Shown: positions 13,299-27,002 of the stretch, piece after piece
How positions within the stretch are numbered: the stretch's first letter is position 1
Layout: every line of letters starts with the position of its first letter
NCBI GenBank assembly: GCA_945910005.1
Contig: OX246739.1
Coordinates: 40,381,625 to 40,445,624 of the forward strand
Length of the DNA stretch: 64,000 nucleotides
Origin: Isoperla grammatica
Lineage: Eukaryota > Arthropoda > Insecta > Plecoptera > Perlodidae
Direction of reading: 5' to 3'
Program-made: the position numbers and the translations under genes
The notes under the pieces: generated by a model
What the model was told of the DNA's origin: nothing
What the model saw: the letters and a program-made list of their open reading frames with translations, nothing else
Databases searched by the model: none

Positions 13299-13988
13299 CC
13301 GTAAGCTTGCATGAGTAACATGGCCGGTATAGAAACCAATTAAAAAGGTGTAGCATTGCTCACATACACAATCATAACCTGACAGGTTGCAGCGTTTTGC
13401 TGATAAATGCTTACAGTCCGGGTTTAAAATGAGATATCGGAATTTATGGAGAAGATAGACGAAATTTTATTATTGAACGTAACTTTCTATTCAAAAAAAT
13501 GTATGAAGAATTCCTATTGAATGTTAAATGTAGTTATTATATTATTAAAGTTTCAGTTCACACTTCTTCAAGTTTATAATACGTAGCCACTGTAAGCTAA
13601 AAAACACTTGCAATTTATATTGCATATCATGACGCTATAAGTTGTATATACTACGTTACACTCGTCTTTTCTATAAAGGAGGTTAGATATAAAGGAAAAA
13701 AAGCTATTGAACTATTGACTCATAATGGTATATGAGTGACATTGCCTTATAAAGAAATATATTCGACAATTCAAATCAAAATTTCATGTTCCGAGAATAA
13801 CACAGTTTGATACTTTTTTGTGTCAATGCGAATTATTTAATAAGGTGATGGTTTCATAAGCCTTTCTTTTCTCTTCTAAAAAGCGAGTGCGATGTTTAGG
13901 AGCCAGAGCAGACAGACCAATTAGTAATGTCCTGTCATTTCCCGACGTGGTTAACCACACACTAGTAATGTCGGTGTTCCTGTTTCAG

Positions 13989-14109
13989 ATCACGGAGGGT
14001 CTGTCCTTCCTCCACTACTCAGGCCACGTCCTCCACCGAAACGTCTGTCCGAGCAGCATCCTCATCACGAAGAAGGGGACGTGGAAACTGGGCGGGCTGG
14101 AGTTTACAG
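13989..14109 (+). CDS. Scyl2: SCYL2 local exon 1: pseudokinase catalytic-loop region
   Basis: The exon follows a pyrimidine-rich acceptor ending TGTTTCAG and ends before GTAGGA, giving 40 codons plus one base. It encodes ITEGLSFLHYSGHVLHRN followed by VCPSSILITKKGTWKLGG and LEFT. This is the kinase alpha-E helix, catalytic loop and metal-binding segment. The canonical HRD is replaced by HRN and DFG by a GLEF-type motif, so the catalytic aspartate and metal-binding aspartate are absent, as expected for an SCYL pseudokinase. The open frame continues upstream of the acceptor, but that part has no SCYL2 similarity and is intron. A 43-bp minisatellite begins about 40 bp after the donor. Confidence 0.93.
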
Positions 14110-14149
14110 GTAGGACAAGTTGCTTATAACTAACACCTGTTGAAGTCAC

Positions 14150-15155
14150 TGCTGGCGCCCTCTCTAGTCAGGGGTCGTATTGATGCAGTAGCTACTGGCG
14201 CCTTCTGTAGTCAGCGGTCATATTGATGCAGTAGCTACTGGCGCCTTCTGTAGTCAGCGGTCATATTGATGCAGTAGCTACTGGCGCCTTCTGTAGTCAG
14301 CGGTCATATTCATGCAGTAGCTACTGGCGCCCTCTGTAGTCAGCGGTCATATTGATGCAGTAGCTACTGGCGCCCTCTGTAGTCAGCGGTCATATTGATG
14401 CAGTAGCTACTGGCGCCTTCTGTAGTCAGCGGTCATATTCATGCAGTAGCTACTGGCGCCCTCTGTAGTCAGCGGTCCTATTGATGCAGTAGCTACTGGC
14501 GCCCTCTGTAGTCAGGGGTCGTATTGATGCAGTAGCTACTGGCACCCTCTGTAGCCAGGGGGTCATATTGATGCAGTATAGCTACTAGTGCTCTCTGTAG
14601 ACAGGGGTCATATTGATGCAGTAGCTACTGTCGCCCTCTGTAGTCAGCAGTCATATTGATGCAGTATCTACTGTCGCCCTCTGTAGTCAAGGGTCATATT
14701 GATGCAGTAGCTACTGTCGCCCTCTGTAGTCAGGGGGTCATATTGATGCAGTATCTACTGTCGCCCTCTGTAGTCAAGGGTCATATTGATACAGTAGCTA
14801 CTGTCGCCCTCTGTAGTCAGGGGGTCATATTGATGCAGTATCTACTGTCGCCCTCTGTAGTCAAGGGTCATATTGATGCAGTAGCTACTGTCGCCCTCTG
14901 TAGTCAGCGGTCATATTGATGCAGTTGCTACTGTCGCCCTCTGTAGTCAGAGGTCGTATTGATGCAGTAGCTACTGTCGCCCTCTGTAGTCAGAGGTCGT
15001 ATTGATGCAGTAGCTACTGTCGCCCTCTGTAGTCAAGGGTCGTATTGATGCAGTATCTACTGTCACCCTCTGTAGTCAAGGGTCATATTGATGCAGTAGC
15101 TACTGGCTCCCTCTGTAGTCAGAGGTCGTATTGATACTGGCGCTCTCAGTAGGCA
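14150..15155. repeat. 43-bp minisatellite just downstream of exon 1
   Basis: About 23 copies of a 43-bp unit with the core GCAGTAGCTACTGGCGCC and CTCTGTAGTCAG run from 40 bp after the exon 1 donor. Variants (CTGTCGCCC, GGTATC, an extra G in CAGGGGG) cluster into blocks, so sub-arrays expanded locally. An 87-aa open frame inside is just repeat translation. The CTGGCGCCCTCTGTAGTCAG core looks like the end of a dispersed element, but I cannot prove that from this window. Confidence 0.93.
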
Positions 15156-16175
15156 GTAGGTGATAAATGTAATTTAAAATATAGAAACAACTATCATTAA
15201 TTATAACTTTAAACGCCAATAGGTTAGCAAATCTAATGACGCAATATGGCAACTAAAGATCATGCAATTGTGATGTTATTTAATGACGAAATTGCGACAG
15301 ATGTATAACAACCTTAGAGATCACCGTTACATTTCCTGTTAAACACTGAACGTAGTTTCGTAATTTGTAACTTAGTTGATATGAGTTTCATTAATGACTT
15401 TCTCTCTGGCCTCTAGACCCGTGTGTCAACGTTACTCTATTTGTAGCGCATGCGCCATTAGAAACTAACCCGTGTAGCAAATTGATTGAAACTCAGTCGC
15501 GTCGATATCAAACCCATGAACACATAACAAACTTTGTCTCCAATCAAACAAACCCGTTCAGTGACGGTGGTGTAAGTTACACCAACTAGCAGAACATAGC
15601 TCGAGGTAATGCAATTATGTTGTAGTGTGTTCTGTGACATGGGACATGGTGATGCCATCTTGCACAAGCGCGTGGTGTTGCAACTTATATGCGCGTCTTC
15701 ATTTTTTTTCCGGGGCAGTTATTTCCCGTTGGCAGTTTGTTGCAAGGGCTCTTCGTTCAAGGTCACTCTATGACGCTTTTACTGGTAGCTCTCAACGGCC
15801 AACCAGCTAACCTCAATTTACCAGATTAAAATGTTAGACATTACATAATCACTTTTGATGGAACTTACATTAACAGAATAAAAACAAACAAATACAGAAA
15901 TAGAATGCTGAAAATAAAAATAAAAATTTATTCAAAATGTAGCACAGCAAATAGCATATACAGCGAGCACTGAAATAGACAAATAACTGGAAAAAATTGC
16001 TGTTTAAAAAAAATACATTTGTACTTTTTAGACAGATTGCACAGAGAAAAAAACAGCATTTTTGTCCAATTATTTTTATATTTCTACTTATTCACCTCTT
16101 CCTTTTATTTTTTTGGTATCTAAACACATAATGAGTCATCAGGTACTTAGTAGCAACACCAGGGGCGGAATGCAC

Positions 16176-16297
16176 AGTCAAGTTAAGTATATGTGATTTC
16201 TTCATTGTTGCTATGGAGTTTATTCTTCTTATGGAAAATAGCATGTAATAAAACAATTCCATAGCAACAAATTCTGTACTTAAATTGACTCTTGACG
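16176..16297. mobile_element. Possible diverged foldback MITE
   Basis: TTGTTGCTATGGAG and CCATAGCAACAA pair exactly, and flanking CAAGTTAAGTAT and TACTTAAATTGA extend the fold imperfectly. Confidence 0.55.
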
Positions 16298-17912
16298 GGA
16301 GGACATGCTCGATGATTAAATATGGCCGGTGGTGGAGCAAGAGGGGGGTAATGGAGGGGGGGGGGGGGTTGACGAGTAACTTGCAAGCAGGTCGCCGAAA
16401 CTCATTAGTCGCCAGCGGACGTCGTGCCGTAGCCCTGTAACAAACTAATATAAAGGACGCCACGAACTAGGCCCGATTAGAACACATCTAAATGAACTTG
16501 ACTCGTGTAATTGGTAATTATCTGCAGTCAGACTAATTCGGAGATCATAGATTAGATGCTGAAGTTCGGATGGAAGTGTTTTCAAAACTGTTTGTTAAAC
16601 ATTAGCCAACTTCTCGGATCGGAACAAGGAAACTACGGGGCCGATAAACTCATCTGCAGAAGGTGAAGTAAAACAGAACAAACCAACGGGTTTAGCTTCC
16701 AAATTACTGACAAACCAGTGTACGGCTATGATACATATGGAAAACAATAAAAGGCCTAAAGCAAATTCTTGCCCTGCCTTATTAAAAGTGAAATTCAGTT
16801 TCGATTCACTAAAACTCTATTGTTTCGCGAAACAAAATTATCCTAACATGTTCTTTCATAAGGCAAGTATGTATGTATGTAGATAGTTGTATAGCGTTGT
16901 ATTTCTTTATATCCTGGAGGTGGGTGTGCAACGGTATTTCTTGATAACGAAGGTTAACAGAAAATAATTATATTATCCTTTATTATATGCATATTATTTA
17001 CAATATGTATGCTTCATTATATGATAATATGAACTGACACCGAGTTGACGTGACGGGGTGTTTTCTTTACTCTCCGATTGAAATAGTCACGTGACACTAC
17101 TGATCCGTAGCCGCTGAACCGAGCAAGTAAACGTCAGCACCCATAACGAGCACATCTTGTGACTTCTATCGTATTCGCATAAATATAACAAAATCATCTT
17201 GGTATAATAATGTGCTGGCAAGTCAAACATGGAAATACTGTTTTGGAGCAACTTTGCTTAATCCGTATAGAGAAGTAAAGACAGTTTAGATGCATTATTC
17301 ATGTTCTGTCTTGAAATCGCAATCTTTTTATGTCGCTCATCAGCATCAATGACAAATTCCCCAAAAATGATGAACAACTACGAATAACCGTGGAAAATAT
17401 GTACTCGACATCAGTCAAAACTCAAAAACGCCCTCAAATACACAATTCCCATTCCAATCGTAAAAATCTTTATAGAAGCTTTTATGTTGAGAACGTATTT
17501 TAGTTAAAAGAAGGACTTTGAAGCGTAGGCGACCCTAGACACTTCGTTGTGTACGCCACGCTAGGCACTTCCATCGTCAGTGCCTGTTTAATAGCATTCG
17601 TAAATTATTCATCTAACTTCCTACGGTAGCGGGAAGTTTGTACCCTAGTTCCTGCAAGTAAGTCCCGTGATATTGCTGGCGTGTATTCCGTGCGGGGGGA
17701 CGTCAATGTTCTCAGCTCGGGATGCGCCGGGGCAGAGGACGCTTATCTCAGATAGACCCCGCTAATGTATCCACACGTTGCATAGACGATCCTCATCCCC
17801 ATCCTCGTTCTCATTCTCACACATCACCTGAAACATTAACCAACACACGACACGACATGGCACTACGAAGAGAGTTTGAGTGTAGGATGTAGTGAATAAA
17901 ATGCAATTCGCA

Positions 17913-18040
<128 letters not shown>

Positions 18041-21000
18041 AGAGGGGAGTTCAGACGGGTAAGTAGATTAATATCTGAATACATTCATTTGAAATTAAAT
18101 CAATTAAATTCAACGTTCGGGACTCACAATTCCAAATCAGTTCCTGATAATCCAACTGTTCCGTTAATTATAATTCGCTTTAAATTTAACCCTGTATTAT
18201 TGCGAAGTTTCTCTCGACATTGTAATTACCCACTCCAACGGCTCCAGGTTGTTAATATGGTTCTAAGAACTGACTTAAATCCTTGTAGCTCTGACGTCGC
18301 AACAGTAATTAATTAATTTTATTGTTGTTTTCCTGTCCCATGGAGGACAGGATGGCCAGTCTTATAGCATCAAGCATGCCTGAAGATGTACATACGTACA
18401 TACATTTCCTCTGTGTATAAATGTATAAGTATAAGCAATTATATACTGCTCGTTTTCCATAGACACCAACTTTATAAAGCAAGTTGAAACGTGGTATATT
18501 ATTTACGTGACGTCAGACAATTCACACAAGTTCATTTCACCTCAGTCCAAGAACTAACGAATTGACTAGCTGTCAGTTTCTTAGGCAAAGCAACGTCTGT
18601 CGTCTAAGCTTACTCGCAGCCAATCAGTTCACCGAAGACCCGTCACGGAAAGCAGCAAAATTACTTTCCTTATATTTGAAATACTTAGAATTAAACCTAA
18701 TCACAAAACCTTTGTCCCTTAATCTGGACTAAATAATCACGCAGCACGCGCAATATTACTGAAAGTGTCACGTAGTAGTTTATTGAATTAATTAATAATT
18801 ATTAGTTAGTAATTGGCATTCAAAACCACCTAGATTAACTATATAGTTTATCAGTTTCACAGTTTTGTGGCAAAGGTTCAATACAGCTTGACTTGCACAA
18901 CAAACATTTGTCATTTTACGATTGTAGGAAGTGATCCTACCTTGATTCGGTGTATATTTTCAACGCCACAAGAAATAGGGTCTGGAATTGAAGTGGGTAT
19001 CTGTGAGTAAAGCGTAAAGCAAGAGGTACTGTAGTTTCCAGGATTTAACCAAATCAACAGAGAGAATGCAACCAAAACATGCCTGACAAGTAACTACGAA
19101 CAGCTGAAAACAACACATTCTAGTAGTATTACACAGGTATAGAATGATTATCAACATACAAATTGAATTATAACATTGATGCTCTCATGAACTTAGTTGT
19201 CATTCTAACTTAAACTTATGCCTATGTATTTAAGTAATGGAGGGAGGACCTCTAAACCGGCAGTCTCGATTATGGTGCCACCTTGACCTTGACCTTGGGT
19301 CAACACGAGCAGAATGTGTTGGGAATATTAGTGAATCATATTAGCATACATTCCTCATGAGTGACTTTCAACCTTGTCTCAACAATGTAACGTGGACTGC
19401 ATTTAGATAGAAACGTTCAAAAAGGTTCACAAACAGTGCAGTGCACATACTTTAACTCATGTTTGAGAGCCAAGTTATGGACCACCACTAAGTTTGCAGG
19501 AACGTAGTCGATGTTTAGGAGGTTAGGTTAGGTAATGTGTATTGTATTTATGTTACAAATAACTAGTTCCTGGTTGATCGAACCGTGTTCTTTTACGATT
19601 ATTGATAATATTATTATCAAGCTTTTCCTTGCAGATAACTACGTTTATATCCAAAATCGATGGTTCTTGTAGGTTTGATTACATCTTCGCGTCCTATTCA
19701 ATTGCGTCTTACATATAGAATTCTATTTTAGATTCAAACCCAAAAAGAATGTATTGTATAGTTTTTCAATTTTAATATTCTTTTTCGAGGAATATAAAAT
19801 CGTTACTCTTGGATGTGTACTAACCATTTATCTTTAGTATCGCTGTTGTCAGGGTTCACTCGTGGTTGCGCGCGCAAGTGTACAACACCCACAACAAACC
19901 ATTACCTTTCCTTCAGTATTACTATTCATATCACAACTATAAATGACAACAGAAGCAATGTACCACAACGAAGCATCATCTTTCTGATGCATGTATTGTA
20001 TTCGTACGTTGGCTCTTTACATTATGCTTCTGCCTTCTGGTAAATATGGACAAACTTGAAGGTGAAAGTTTTCCTTCCTCCCCTGTTCGGATTTATTATT
20101 CTGCTGATATGGAAGTAAAAGGAACTACCGAGTACTCCATATAATCGTGTGCAGTGTGCAGTGTGCATTGTGCAGTATGCACACCACCAACCCAGGGTGA
20201 ATGGAATTGTTTACCTCTCTGGAACATAAACAACATAACGTTCACAGAGGCAACGACCAAAGGTAGACTATTGTAAACTTTGTTTGTTTAGATGAAATGA
20301 AGTTTGAACAGAACGACCAGACGGAATTGGATCTAGGGACTACGAAATGCACTTACTTCAAAAATTCCAAGAAATCCAGATGGAAATAAACTTTGGGCGG
20401 AATTCATAACTAAACAAAATGAGTTTAGAATTCAGTGGAGCAATCACAACACATAACAGCGAACTATATTTAGCAGAGCAACGGAACTGACTATTCCTCC
20501 AAACTCCAATTGTAAAGTTTCAACTAAAGTTCGCAACAATGAGCAAGTTGTGGAGCTTCGTTCTAGACACACCCATTTATCAAAAACTTGCGCTTGTATT
20601 GCAGAAGAGGTTTGCTACTGTATGATTTATTTAGTTAGTGTCTATCATAGTCGGAATTAAATTATAAAACTGATTTACAAAGAAGACCAAATTATACAAC
20701 TATAAAATAAACATTGAAAACAATAAAAACTGAACAAAATCAAATCAAGGAGCAAATAAAATAACACAGCAACAAACATTCTACAATAATATAGAAAAAG
20801 AGATTATAAAACAGTCCAAGTTGAAATATATAGAGAGAAAGAGGTTTAAAAAATACAATACAAAATAGACGAAACAGAAATATACACAAGATGAACATTT
20901 TAATTTCATTAAATAAATTTCATAATATAATAATTATGCCATTCAACAGTAGTCTAATACCTACGTTGGTACGATGCTTTCATATTTAGCCAACTGCGAC

Positions 21001-21747
21001 TCGACTATAGAAAGCGCTCGAAATCAATTCTAAGAAGCCACATTGCTACGGGTCCACTAAGCCCTGGCTACGGCTCCTGGCTGCTTTCACAGTTCTACGT
21101 AAAGGCAAGACTTTCATGTGCGCTGCTACGTAAGCCAACTGTGATTTAGGGGGCTCCATTCACCTCCACCCCGCTCAAACATTACGTCATAGCTAGGCTT
21201 CTGATTGGCCGGAATTATCTAATATGTGTTTTGTCAGACTTGCGGCCACAGAGTTCGAAAGTACAAAACAGTGTTGTCGACGGTACGGTTATAGATTAAG
21301 CGCATGCAGTCCGACTGGGTTTCATATTCGTATTCTGCAGTGAGACAGGAGTTGAACAGACCTTTCGTTGAACTTCTATTATGACAAGGCTGGAAAAATG
21401 ACATACATTGCAGTGTAATGAAATATACTGTCCACTTAATAAGCTGCATCGTTGATTGTTGTCTACCCTGCTTGTCGATGAAATTGGCAATATGAATACT
21501 TACATTGTATAAGATATCTGCCATAAGTGAATATAAGGAAGATATGTTTAGAACGCACGAGACAACCGTTAACAAAAGCTGATTGCTTTTAGCGTATCTT
21601 GCTTCATGTGCCATAGCCTTGTACACTTTATGACACAAGTAAATCAAGGATTTCTTTGCAAGCTGATAAAAAACTCTTCTTCATCCATTTTATCAAGTAT
21701 TTATAAAACTGTCAATGTGTAACACACTAGATAGATAACAAAAAACA

Positions 21748-21749
<2 letters not shown>

Positions 21750-21778
<29 letters not shown>
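21750..21778. repeat. (AT)n microsatellite
   Basis: About 14 AT units directly beside the left end of a perfect-arm foldback element, possibly its insertion target. Confidence 0.95.
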
Positions 21779-21783
<5 letters not shown>

Positions 21784-22034
21784 AAGGATACATTTTACGG
21801 TTTAACCAATCCAAATTTTATTTAAAATGATACTTCAACGTTTCTACGACTTTAGCGTCGTCTTTTTCAAGACATACAAACATAAAAAACAAATAAATAA
21901 AAAACCACAACAACCAAAAAACACTTGCATATAAAATGGAAAACACTGCCACAGCGATACATCTAAAGTCGTAGAAACGTTGAAGTATCATTTTAAATAA
22001 AATTTGGATTGGTTAAACCGTAAAATGTATCCTT
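21784..22034. mobile_element. Foldback MITE with identical 72-bp arms
   Basis: The left arm from AAGGATACATTTTACGG to CGTTTCTACGACTTTAG is matched exactly in inverse at 21963-22034. The central ~107 bp is A-rich and unpaired. Identical arms point to a young insertion next to an (AT)n run. No clear target duplication beyond AT-rich flanks. Confidence 0.9.
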
Positions 22035-23599
22035 CCTTTACATATTGCAACCAACAAAATCTAAAAAATCATAATGCTAAGTTCACACAACCAAGAACTC
22101 ACGAACTAGCCCGATGAAATGTTGATATTTAAGATTCTTTACTATCCTTAGTTCCCCTACTTTGGGGGGTCTAGTAAAGACAGAAAAGCTTACAACATGT
22201 TTCTAAACTGAAAGTCTACGTACGCAACGTTTCAGTAAAAATTGTTAAAGCTTTTAAATGCCCGCTAGTAATCAATGATTGCACTAGAAGTTACCATAGA
22301 CACCAATGAATTTGGATCTAACATTAGACTTTGCTCACGAATAGTAAATCGTTGTCGGTGGTCAGTACCTGTTGGATACACAACAGTTGTTCATTTCGGT
22401 AGCTTCTATTGCTAAATTTATATCGTCGCTGTAAAGCCTAAACGTAGTAGATCTGGGTACTCCAATCAGTAATCTTTAGTGATTCTCAGTACATCATACA
22501 CTGAGCACATCATGTCGGGTCTTGAAGCGAACGCTCGCCTCACTGCATCTCACGTCTATTTCGGTGAAATAGTTCATTCCCTTGGCAGCACTTAGCGATG
22601 TGTGACAAAATAGTTCCCCTTTAAAGAACACTGGCTGGCGACAAGTGTCTAGACGGTTGCTCGGATGCAGAGGTTCGACTTAACCTAAGTATCACTTTAC
22701 GGATATTTCAGCATGCCTACGTAATAAAAGATGTAGAACACAGGTCACAAAACAACTTATTTTACCACAACGAACACAGCATGAAACTGTACGATTGAGA
22801 ATTGACATTTTAGAGTCACAAAATACGTTGATATCGCCTATCAGAAATACGATTGCTCGAGTGAAATAACGAACGACATTATAATCGCTTACGTAACGCC
22901 CGCAATAAGAAGGTCAGTCAACATGTTCATATTTGCACTGTTTTCCAATGAAATATAGTAGCCAAGGTAACGGTAGTACCAAAAATTATAAATCTTTAGT
23001 AGTACGATATGATAGCGTAGGTCATTCAATAGATTCTTCCCTCTTGTTTCAAGTTACTCTTTGGTTTCCGCATCAGTAGTTATTTGCAACGTTAGGGCTC
23101 ATGCTAGGGCCTACTCTACAGTATTGGTACTCTTACAGTCGCAAGTGAAAATAACTTACCATTAGGATGTGAAACGTATCTTATACACACTATAACATTA
23201 CATCTAACAAGAGACACAGAAACACACTTTAAAGTTACTAAGTTACTGTTACAAGTAGTCAGATAAATCAGTATAACCTACATTTTCAACTCGTCGTTAA
23301 TTATTTAGTACTCTCCGACACCACCGCCCAAGCGTGTAAGTCCTAACTTTACTAATGTATCACAGTGGCAAGTGTAGTCATCTGCATTAGCGGGTCGGTG
23401 AATTACATTCCTTTTGTTTTAAAGGGGTATTAACAGCGGGGTATTTATTTATTCTATATTTTGTTCAGTTTCGAACATATATTCTATAAAGAAGGATGCC
23501 AATCGGAAACTATCTACTAAAAACCTATCCTAAAACTTTAAGTTGACAATTATTGATTGATAAGGTTTTTAGTTTTTTGCATTCATATATTATATTTTA

Positions 23600-23880
23600 T
23601 TTTCTTATTTTATTTTCTTACAAAGATGGCACGACAAAGTAAGGAAGGATGTGGAAATGCGAGGAGGGGACTGGCATGTAGTTGAGGGGGATGAGTGGTG
23701 GCAGGATAGAAGAAGATGGAGAGGCTTATCTTCAATGCCGACCCAACGCAGAGTTGGACGTGGCAACAGATGATGATGATGATGATGTTCCATTAATGTT
23801 TATTGTTTGTATGTACTGGTGGAAGTATGTTTGATTTGGGAATAAAATGATCTAAAATTGAATTGAATTTGAATTGATGA
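23600..23880 (+). mobile_element. LINE 3' end (ORF2 C-terminus and tail)
   Basis: One frame reads VRKDVEMRGGDWHVVEGDE, then WWQDRRRWRGLSSMPTQRR and VGRGNR before TGA. The D-R-x-x-WR pattern followed by a short tail is typical of the C-terminus of non-LTR retrotransposon ORF2 proteins. After the stop come (GAT)n, an AATAAA-like signal near 23842 and an AATTGAATT-type simple tail. Only about 45 codons remain, so it is 5'-truncated and dead. The clade cannot be assigned from this piece. Confidence 0.55.
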
Positions 23881-26604
23881 AATTGTCTGACGCGTACAGC
23901 TAGATTTGTGAGATAAGTGAATTATAGAATTACAATCGCTCAATTCGTCGTTCTCTCTCTCATCTTGCTTGCTTACAACTGTTCAGTCTTTATCCCCTGC
24001 CTATCTCGCCTCCCGACTCCAGTACTCTTCCATGCCCATCACGGTAGATACGCAGATACGCACGGAGGTACATTTAGCAACAAACAATCTTGCTCTCCCT
24101 ATTCATAGAACTGCTACTTAGCCTACGACAATTAGTACACACTACACAGCGTCTGCTAAGCGGGGTAGATATACACCCATCGTTCGCAGAGGCTTCTCAC
24201 ACGATCGTTTCGTCGCTGCTAAGGAATTACTTTGCAGTAACTGATTAGCTACAATTAAAGTCAACATACACATAACATACATATAAATGGTTATAACGTG
24301 TTTAATTTTGTGAGTAAAGTATATTATAATACTACTGAAGTTTAGTTTAGTGCGGTTATTCTTCATAAAAAAACATAACGTTCCTTTCTGTAAATGACTT
24401 GACTTGACCAAGGAGTTGAAATATGTTCAATTCCTTAGTCAAATTTAGACAAACCTTAGTCACAGCCAATCAGAGCGCAGTATTCTCACTCATAACCAAT
24501 TAAAGAAGCCAGTGGCTTAATCAAGGGGGTTAGTCAATAATCACGAGTAATTTATGTAAACCCTTCTTTAGATCGTAATGCTGAGTACAGTGATGCGTTG
24601 TATAGATAGGTTGTGCGTTAGTTCAACAAGTGACCGCCAGGATGCGCGACCAACGAGGGTATCATTGGTCATGTCTGTGTCACAGCGGGTCTCTCCCAGG
24701 CTGCTATGCGGGGTTCTTTCGAGTGTAGACTTGACGGGTTATCGTCACATTGGGTCAGAACTGTTTATGTGCAGTGTGCGAAGAAGTCAACAAGTCACTT
24801 CTACTTCTACTACAGTATGGATACTAAATAAATTAGTTTGCACTGAAAGAAGTTTAACTACGTTAATTGGACATCTCTATGAACTTGGTGTATGGGAGAC
24901 CTGCCCATTGCCCAAACACGAACCCTTTATTAAACTCAATGTCGGCGAAATGGAAACATTGGACTGCCTTAAATTGAAGAATACGAGCAAACACCCCCGG
25001 CTTTATAGGGCGTACGTGAAAGCCTAATGCAAATTTAGGAGTACTTCATTAATGCAGCAACTTCTTACAATTACTGTACCGCGATTCGCCAGTATAGACA
25101 CGCTTGTCTTGACACTTGTTGTGCGCTTCCTAAATACAACAACCAGTACACAAGTTTTATCATAATACGATGTTAATTTCTCTTCATTTTTACTGTTAAA
25201 TCAATCAATCCTGTTCTATATATGCTTTATCACTTAGCTTTCTACCGTCTACAGGTTTCTAAATATTCTTCGAACAATATTTACCAGCATTTTACTTCAT
25301 TCATCCCATCCGTGCTGTGACATGTTTTCCTGTCTTGATTACCTCACTCAACATGACTCCACCCGCATCTGCAAGTAGGCTTATTCATTATTTGCTTCCA
25401 TTTCACCATTCTTCTCGAGTCCGAACCAAAACAGACAAACTCATCTGCCTGTTGTTCAAAACATCACGTTTAATTCAAAATGTTACTCGCAGTCCCCCCC
25501 CCCCCCCCCCCCCCAAGCAAACACACCTTGTAAGTAATAATTATTTTGTCACCATCTACTCCCGTTTAGAATGTTATACACATGCTTCATTCATCTCGTA
25601 TATCCATCACCGCTAAGCTAATAGCTCACAGATCATAGTTCATATAGCTAGCCTACTCTCAGCAATCACATATCGTCACATTTGTACGCAGCTTCCTTCT
25701 AATTTAAATTCAACTCAAAGCCTTCCCCTCGTTCTGCTTGAAAAGCCAAGCTAACCAAACAAGATTGAAAAGCTTGACAAATTGAACGCAAATTTCTTCC
25801 CTGCGGTCCTTGTAATAAAAACTCATAACATACAACGTTTTTGCTACAATTTCCCCCTCTTTTGAAAGCGTTGTAAGGTTTCTTTCACTCCCACACAAAC
25901 AGTTGCTTTCCCTTGACACTATTCATAGACGTGATCCTTGTAACGTCTATCAATAGACCCACACCTCACATCCCGCATCTCAGTAGCCACCTTCATAACT
26001 TGGCCAATCAATCAAGCTGTGTATAGAGCTCGTGCATGTGCTATTTGTATACGTTCACTCACGTCCCTGTCTATTTCTTTACAGATGTCCACGTTATAGT
26101 ATCTCTATTACATTCTACTCTTGTGCGGTTGTGCCGTGCGTAACTTTTCTCATTACAATTTACCAACACGTAACATATTCAGTTCATTCATAACACAAAT
26201 AAAGCTTACATAACATGCACATCACTCACAGTTTGTCAAAGTCTACATGTACACTATTAGATGAGCCCCCCTCCCCCCCCCCCCCCCCCCAAGTTGTATA
26301 TTGTAATGGAACAGTTATGATGTGTTTGTTATGAAGTAAGCATTTCGCATGCATGATTGTAGGAGTATTTAACATAAATCCAGCTTTATGAATAGAAAAT
26401 GAAGAGATATATGCCCCCAACCAAAATAAACATGAAATACAACCATTAATGAAATATATCACTTTAAATTACATTATAGCCTTACTTAATCCTTGTTAAC
26501 GCTCGAAGATTATAGAGGTGCTTTACTTTTATCTGGACATGTTTGCAACCTCGCTAGCCGCGTCTACTTCTTTTCCCCCCATCACTGTTTATATATACTT
26601 TACT

Positions 26605-27002
26605 TTATTGTAAGGCCAGTGTAGGGCACAATGCTCTCTTTAGCACGATGAGTGATGATTGATGAATGATAATGAGGAAGGGAGGAGGGGAAGCCTATAT
26701 AGTACCGGCACGTAGCCTACTCGTGTCGACAAGTACCAAGGGGACCATCGGCTTTACGTCCCTTCCGAAAGGACGGTGTAACTTTGACCAGTCATATAGG
26801 TTCCTCGACTAACCTGTACTGCCGAGCAGTTGACGAGAAGAACGAAGCTGTTACACAAGCTTTCGAACCCTCCAATTTGCTCTAACCAACAGTAACTAGT
26901 GTTTCAGAGGAGAGTGGTCGCCCATCCACCTTTTGACCTAGCCCGAGGTTGCGTAACTTCGGTGTTCGTATGGGAACCGGCTAACCGACCGCGGCTAAAC
27001 CG
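26605..27002 (-). mobile_element. 5S rRNA-derived SINE (SINE3-like), minus strand
   Basis: Read on the minus strand, CACCGAAGTTACGCAACCTC then GGGCTAGGTC and GGTGGATGGGCGACCAC align with the internal promoter region of 5S rRNA (CACCGAAATTAAGCAGC, GGATGGG-GACCGC). The 3' body includes GGGACGTAAAGCCGATGGTC and a TTGATTCATCAATCATCACT-like tail region. Two other copies in the window share the head or the body. The 5S-like part is internal and mutated, so this is a retroposon and not a 5S gene. Confidence 0.85.

Larger units (their letters stand above)
1..13988. other. Non-coding region upstream of local exon 1
   Basis: This is probably intron of SCYL2, because exon 1 here begins in mid-kinase domain with an acceptor. 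I looked for the missing N-lobe and found no convincing exon. It holds the repeats listed separately, a 19-bp G run at 6518-6536, a 13-bp C run at 9250-9262, a GTCA/GTAT microsatellite at 8202-8230 and CACACCGCCTTGT repeats at 10388-10500. Remaining stretches are AT-rich with no recognisable feature. Confidence 0.7.

Noticed and set aside
21234..21647. 137-aa minus-strand open frame
   Set aside because: No recognisable domain, AT-rich intronic composition and no supporting signals.
24578..25027. 149-aa open frame on the plus strand
   Set aside because: It is the longest non-repeat frame, but I recognise no domain, composition is ordinary intronic and no splice or start context supports it.
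26920..26990. 5S rRNA gene
   Set aside because: Only the internal region resembles 5S, with mutations and a SINE body attached.
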